A stretch of 13,288 bases of DNA, from positions 1-13,288 of the forward strand of contig JBDUDK010000009.1 in the NCBI GenBank assembly GCA_040002995.1, in the 5' to 3' direction. The position numbers and the translations under genes are program-made. This DNA comes from JBDUDK01 sp040002995 (GTDB lineage Bacteria; Actinomycetota; Acidimicrobiia; Acidimicrobiales; Ilumatobacteraceae). The notes beneath the pieces are model-generated. The model had not been told where the DNA came from and did no database searches. It saw only the letters and a program-made list of their open reading frames with translations. This document shows, in pieces, positions 12,368 to 13,288 of the stretch. How positions within the stretch are numbered: position 1 is the first letter of the stretch; each line of letters begins with the position of its first letter.

Positions 12368-13288
12368 CCGCGCTCACTACGGCGCGCAGTGACGCCGTGA
12401 GGATGCTCGGATGCATGCCGACACCCCAACGGGTGACGCCGCCCGGGTCGATAGTCTCGACGTACGCCACCGCGCTGGCGTCCGAGCCCCTGCTCATCGT
12501 GTGTTCGCTGTAGTCGACGACATCGAGCTGGACGCCGAGCCCCTCTCGCAAAGCGTGCACGAACGCGTCGATCGGTCCGTTGCCGGAACCGGTGACGGTG
12601 TGGTGCTCACCGCGGACGAGGAGCTGGGCGGTGACATCGGCCTGATCGCCGCTCGTGCGCGTCTCGTGCGTGAGTAGCTCGATGGGCGCCTCGACGGGCA
12701 GGTATTCGCGCTCGAAGACGTCCCACATCTCCACCGGTGAGATCTCGGTGCCGGTGTCCTCGGTAACGGTCTGCACCGCCTTGGAGAACTCGATCTGCAG
12801 GCGCCTTGGCAACACCATCTGGTGCTCGGTTTCCATGATGTAGGCGACGCCGCCCTTGCCCGATTGGCTGTTGACGCGGATGACGGCCTCGTAGCTGCGC
12901 CCGACATGGGCCGGGTCGATCGGTAGGTAGGGCACGCCCCACTCGTCGTAGTCGGTGCCCAGTGCGGCCAGGCCCTTCTTGATGGCGTCCTGGTGGCTGC
13001 CCGAAAAGGAGGTGTAGACGAGGTCACCTACATAGGGGTGGCGCGGGTGCACGGGCAGGCGGTTGCAGTACTCGGCCACGCGCCGCAGCGCGTCGATGTC
13101 GCTGATGTCGAGCTCCGGGTCGATGCCGTGTGCGAACAGGTTCATCGCCAGCGCGATGACGTCGACGTTGCCCGTGCGCTCGCCGTTGCCGAAGAGCGTG
13201 CCCTCGACCCGGTCCGCGCCGGCCAGCACGCCGAGCTCGGCGGCGGCCACCGCGCAGCCGCGGTCGTTGTGCGGGTGCAGGCTGAGCA
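12342..13288 (-). CDS. leuA: 2-isopropylmalate synthase (partial, 5' part outside window)
   Basis: Condenses acetyl-CoA with 2-ketoisovalerate, the first committed step to leucine. The C-terminal 314 residues are visible. At the window edge LSLHPHNDRGCAVAA gives the two metal-binding His residues, then TLFGNGERTGNVD gives the metal Asn. The segments VYTSFSGSHQDAIKKG, WGVPYLPIDPAHVGR and RVNSQSGKGGVAY mark the long actinobacterial/fungal-type LeuA rather than the enterobacterial form. The C-terminal leucine-binding regulatory domain (roughly the last 130 residues) includes TGSGNGPIDAFVHAL and GVGMHPSILTASLRAVVSAVN, so feedback inhibition by leucine is expected. The start codon, promoter and N-terminal half lie beyond 13288. 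It converges on leuCD with a 26-bp overlap rather than sharing their operon. Confidence 0.95.
   Translation of the reverse strand, partial: LSLHPHNDRGCAVAAAELGVLAGADRVEGTLFGNGERTGNVDVIALAMNLFAHGIDPELDISDIDALRRVAEYCNRLPVHPRHPYVGDLVYTSFSGSHQDAIKKGLAALGTDYDEWGVPYLPIDPAHVGRSYEAVIRVNSQSGKGGVAYIMETEHQMVLPRRLQIEFSKAVQTVTEDTGTEISPVEMWDVFEREYLPVEAPIELLTHETRTSGDQADVTAQLLVRGEHHTVTGSGNGPIDAFVHALREGLGVQLDVVDYSEHTMSRGSDASAVAYVETIDPGGVTRWGVGMHPSILTASLRAVVSAVNGRSAAS

Overview
The window is dense, high-GC DNA with almost no non-coding space. It looks actinobacterial, and an Acidimicrobiia-like lineage is my best guess. The reasons are an NdgR/LtbR-like IclR regulator divergent from leuCD, a long actinobacterial/fungal-type 2-isopropylmalate synthase, TANNNT-type -10 boxes placed for leaderless or nearly leaderless mRNAs, and strong G/C bias at third codon positions. 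The taxonomic call is inference. No rRNA, tRNA, CRISPR array, insertion sequence or attachment site was seen.

Layout. Positions 1-5131 (minus strand) hold one tight operon transcribed leuB > ilvE > cimA > uncharacterised 177-aa protein > acyl-CoA dehydrogenase (cut by the window edge). Its genes are separated by 1 to 4 nt or overlap by 4 to 8 nt. Upstream of leuB, 5165-5256 carries a possible attenuator: a short reading frame with clustered Val/Ile codons, a 10-bp hairpin starting at its stop codon, and a UUCG-capped terminator-like hairpin. greA (plus strand) diverges from this region and meets a copC-copD fusion gene (minus) tail to tail. A NarL-type response regulator (plus) and a membrane histidine kinase (minus) follow, also tail to tail. 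Then comes the IclR-family regulator (minus), divergent from leuC-leuD (plus), which run into the 3' end of leuA (minus, cut by the right window edge).

How the genes fit together. leuA, leuCD, leuB and ilvE cover leucine synthesis from 2-ketoisovalerate. cimA makes citramalate from pyruvate and acetyl-CoA. LeuCD and LeuB can convert citramalate to 2-ketobutyrate, giving a threonine-independent route to isoleucine. The window therefore encodes two related condensing enzymes that probably share one set of downstream enzymes. Control appears to have two layers: an IclR regulator with candidate operators between it and leuC, and a possible leader-peptide attenuator before leuB. The second theme is CopCD plus a two-component pair; the kinase has a His-rich outer loop, so metal sensing is a testable guess.

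Three neighbouring gene pairs end in overlapping antisense (54, 43 and 26 bp), with no separate terminator visible. No stretch longer than about 185 bases lacks a gene.
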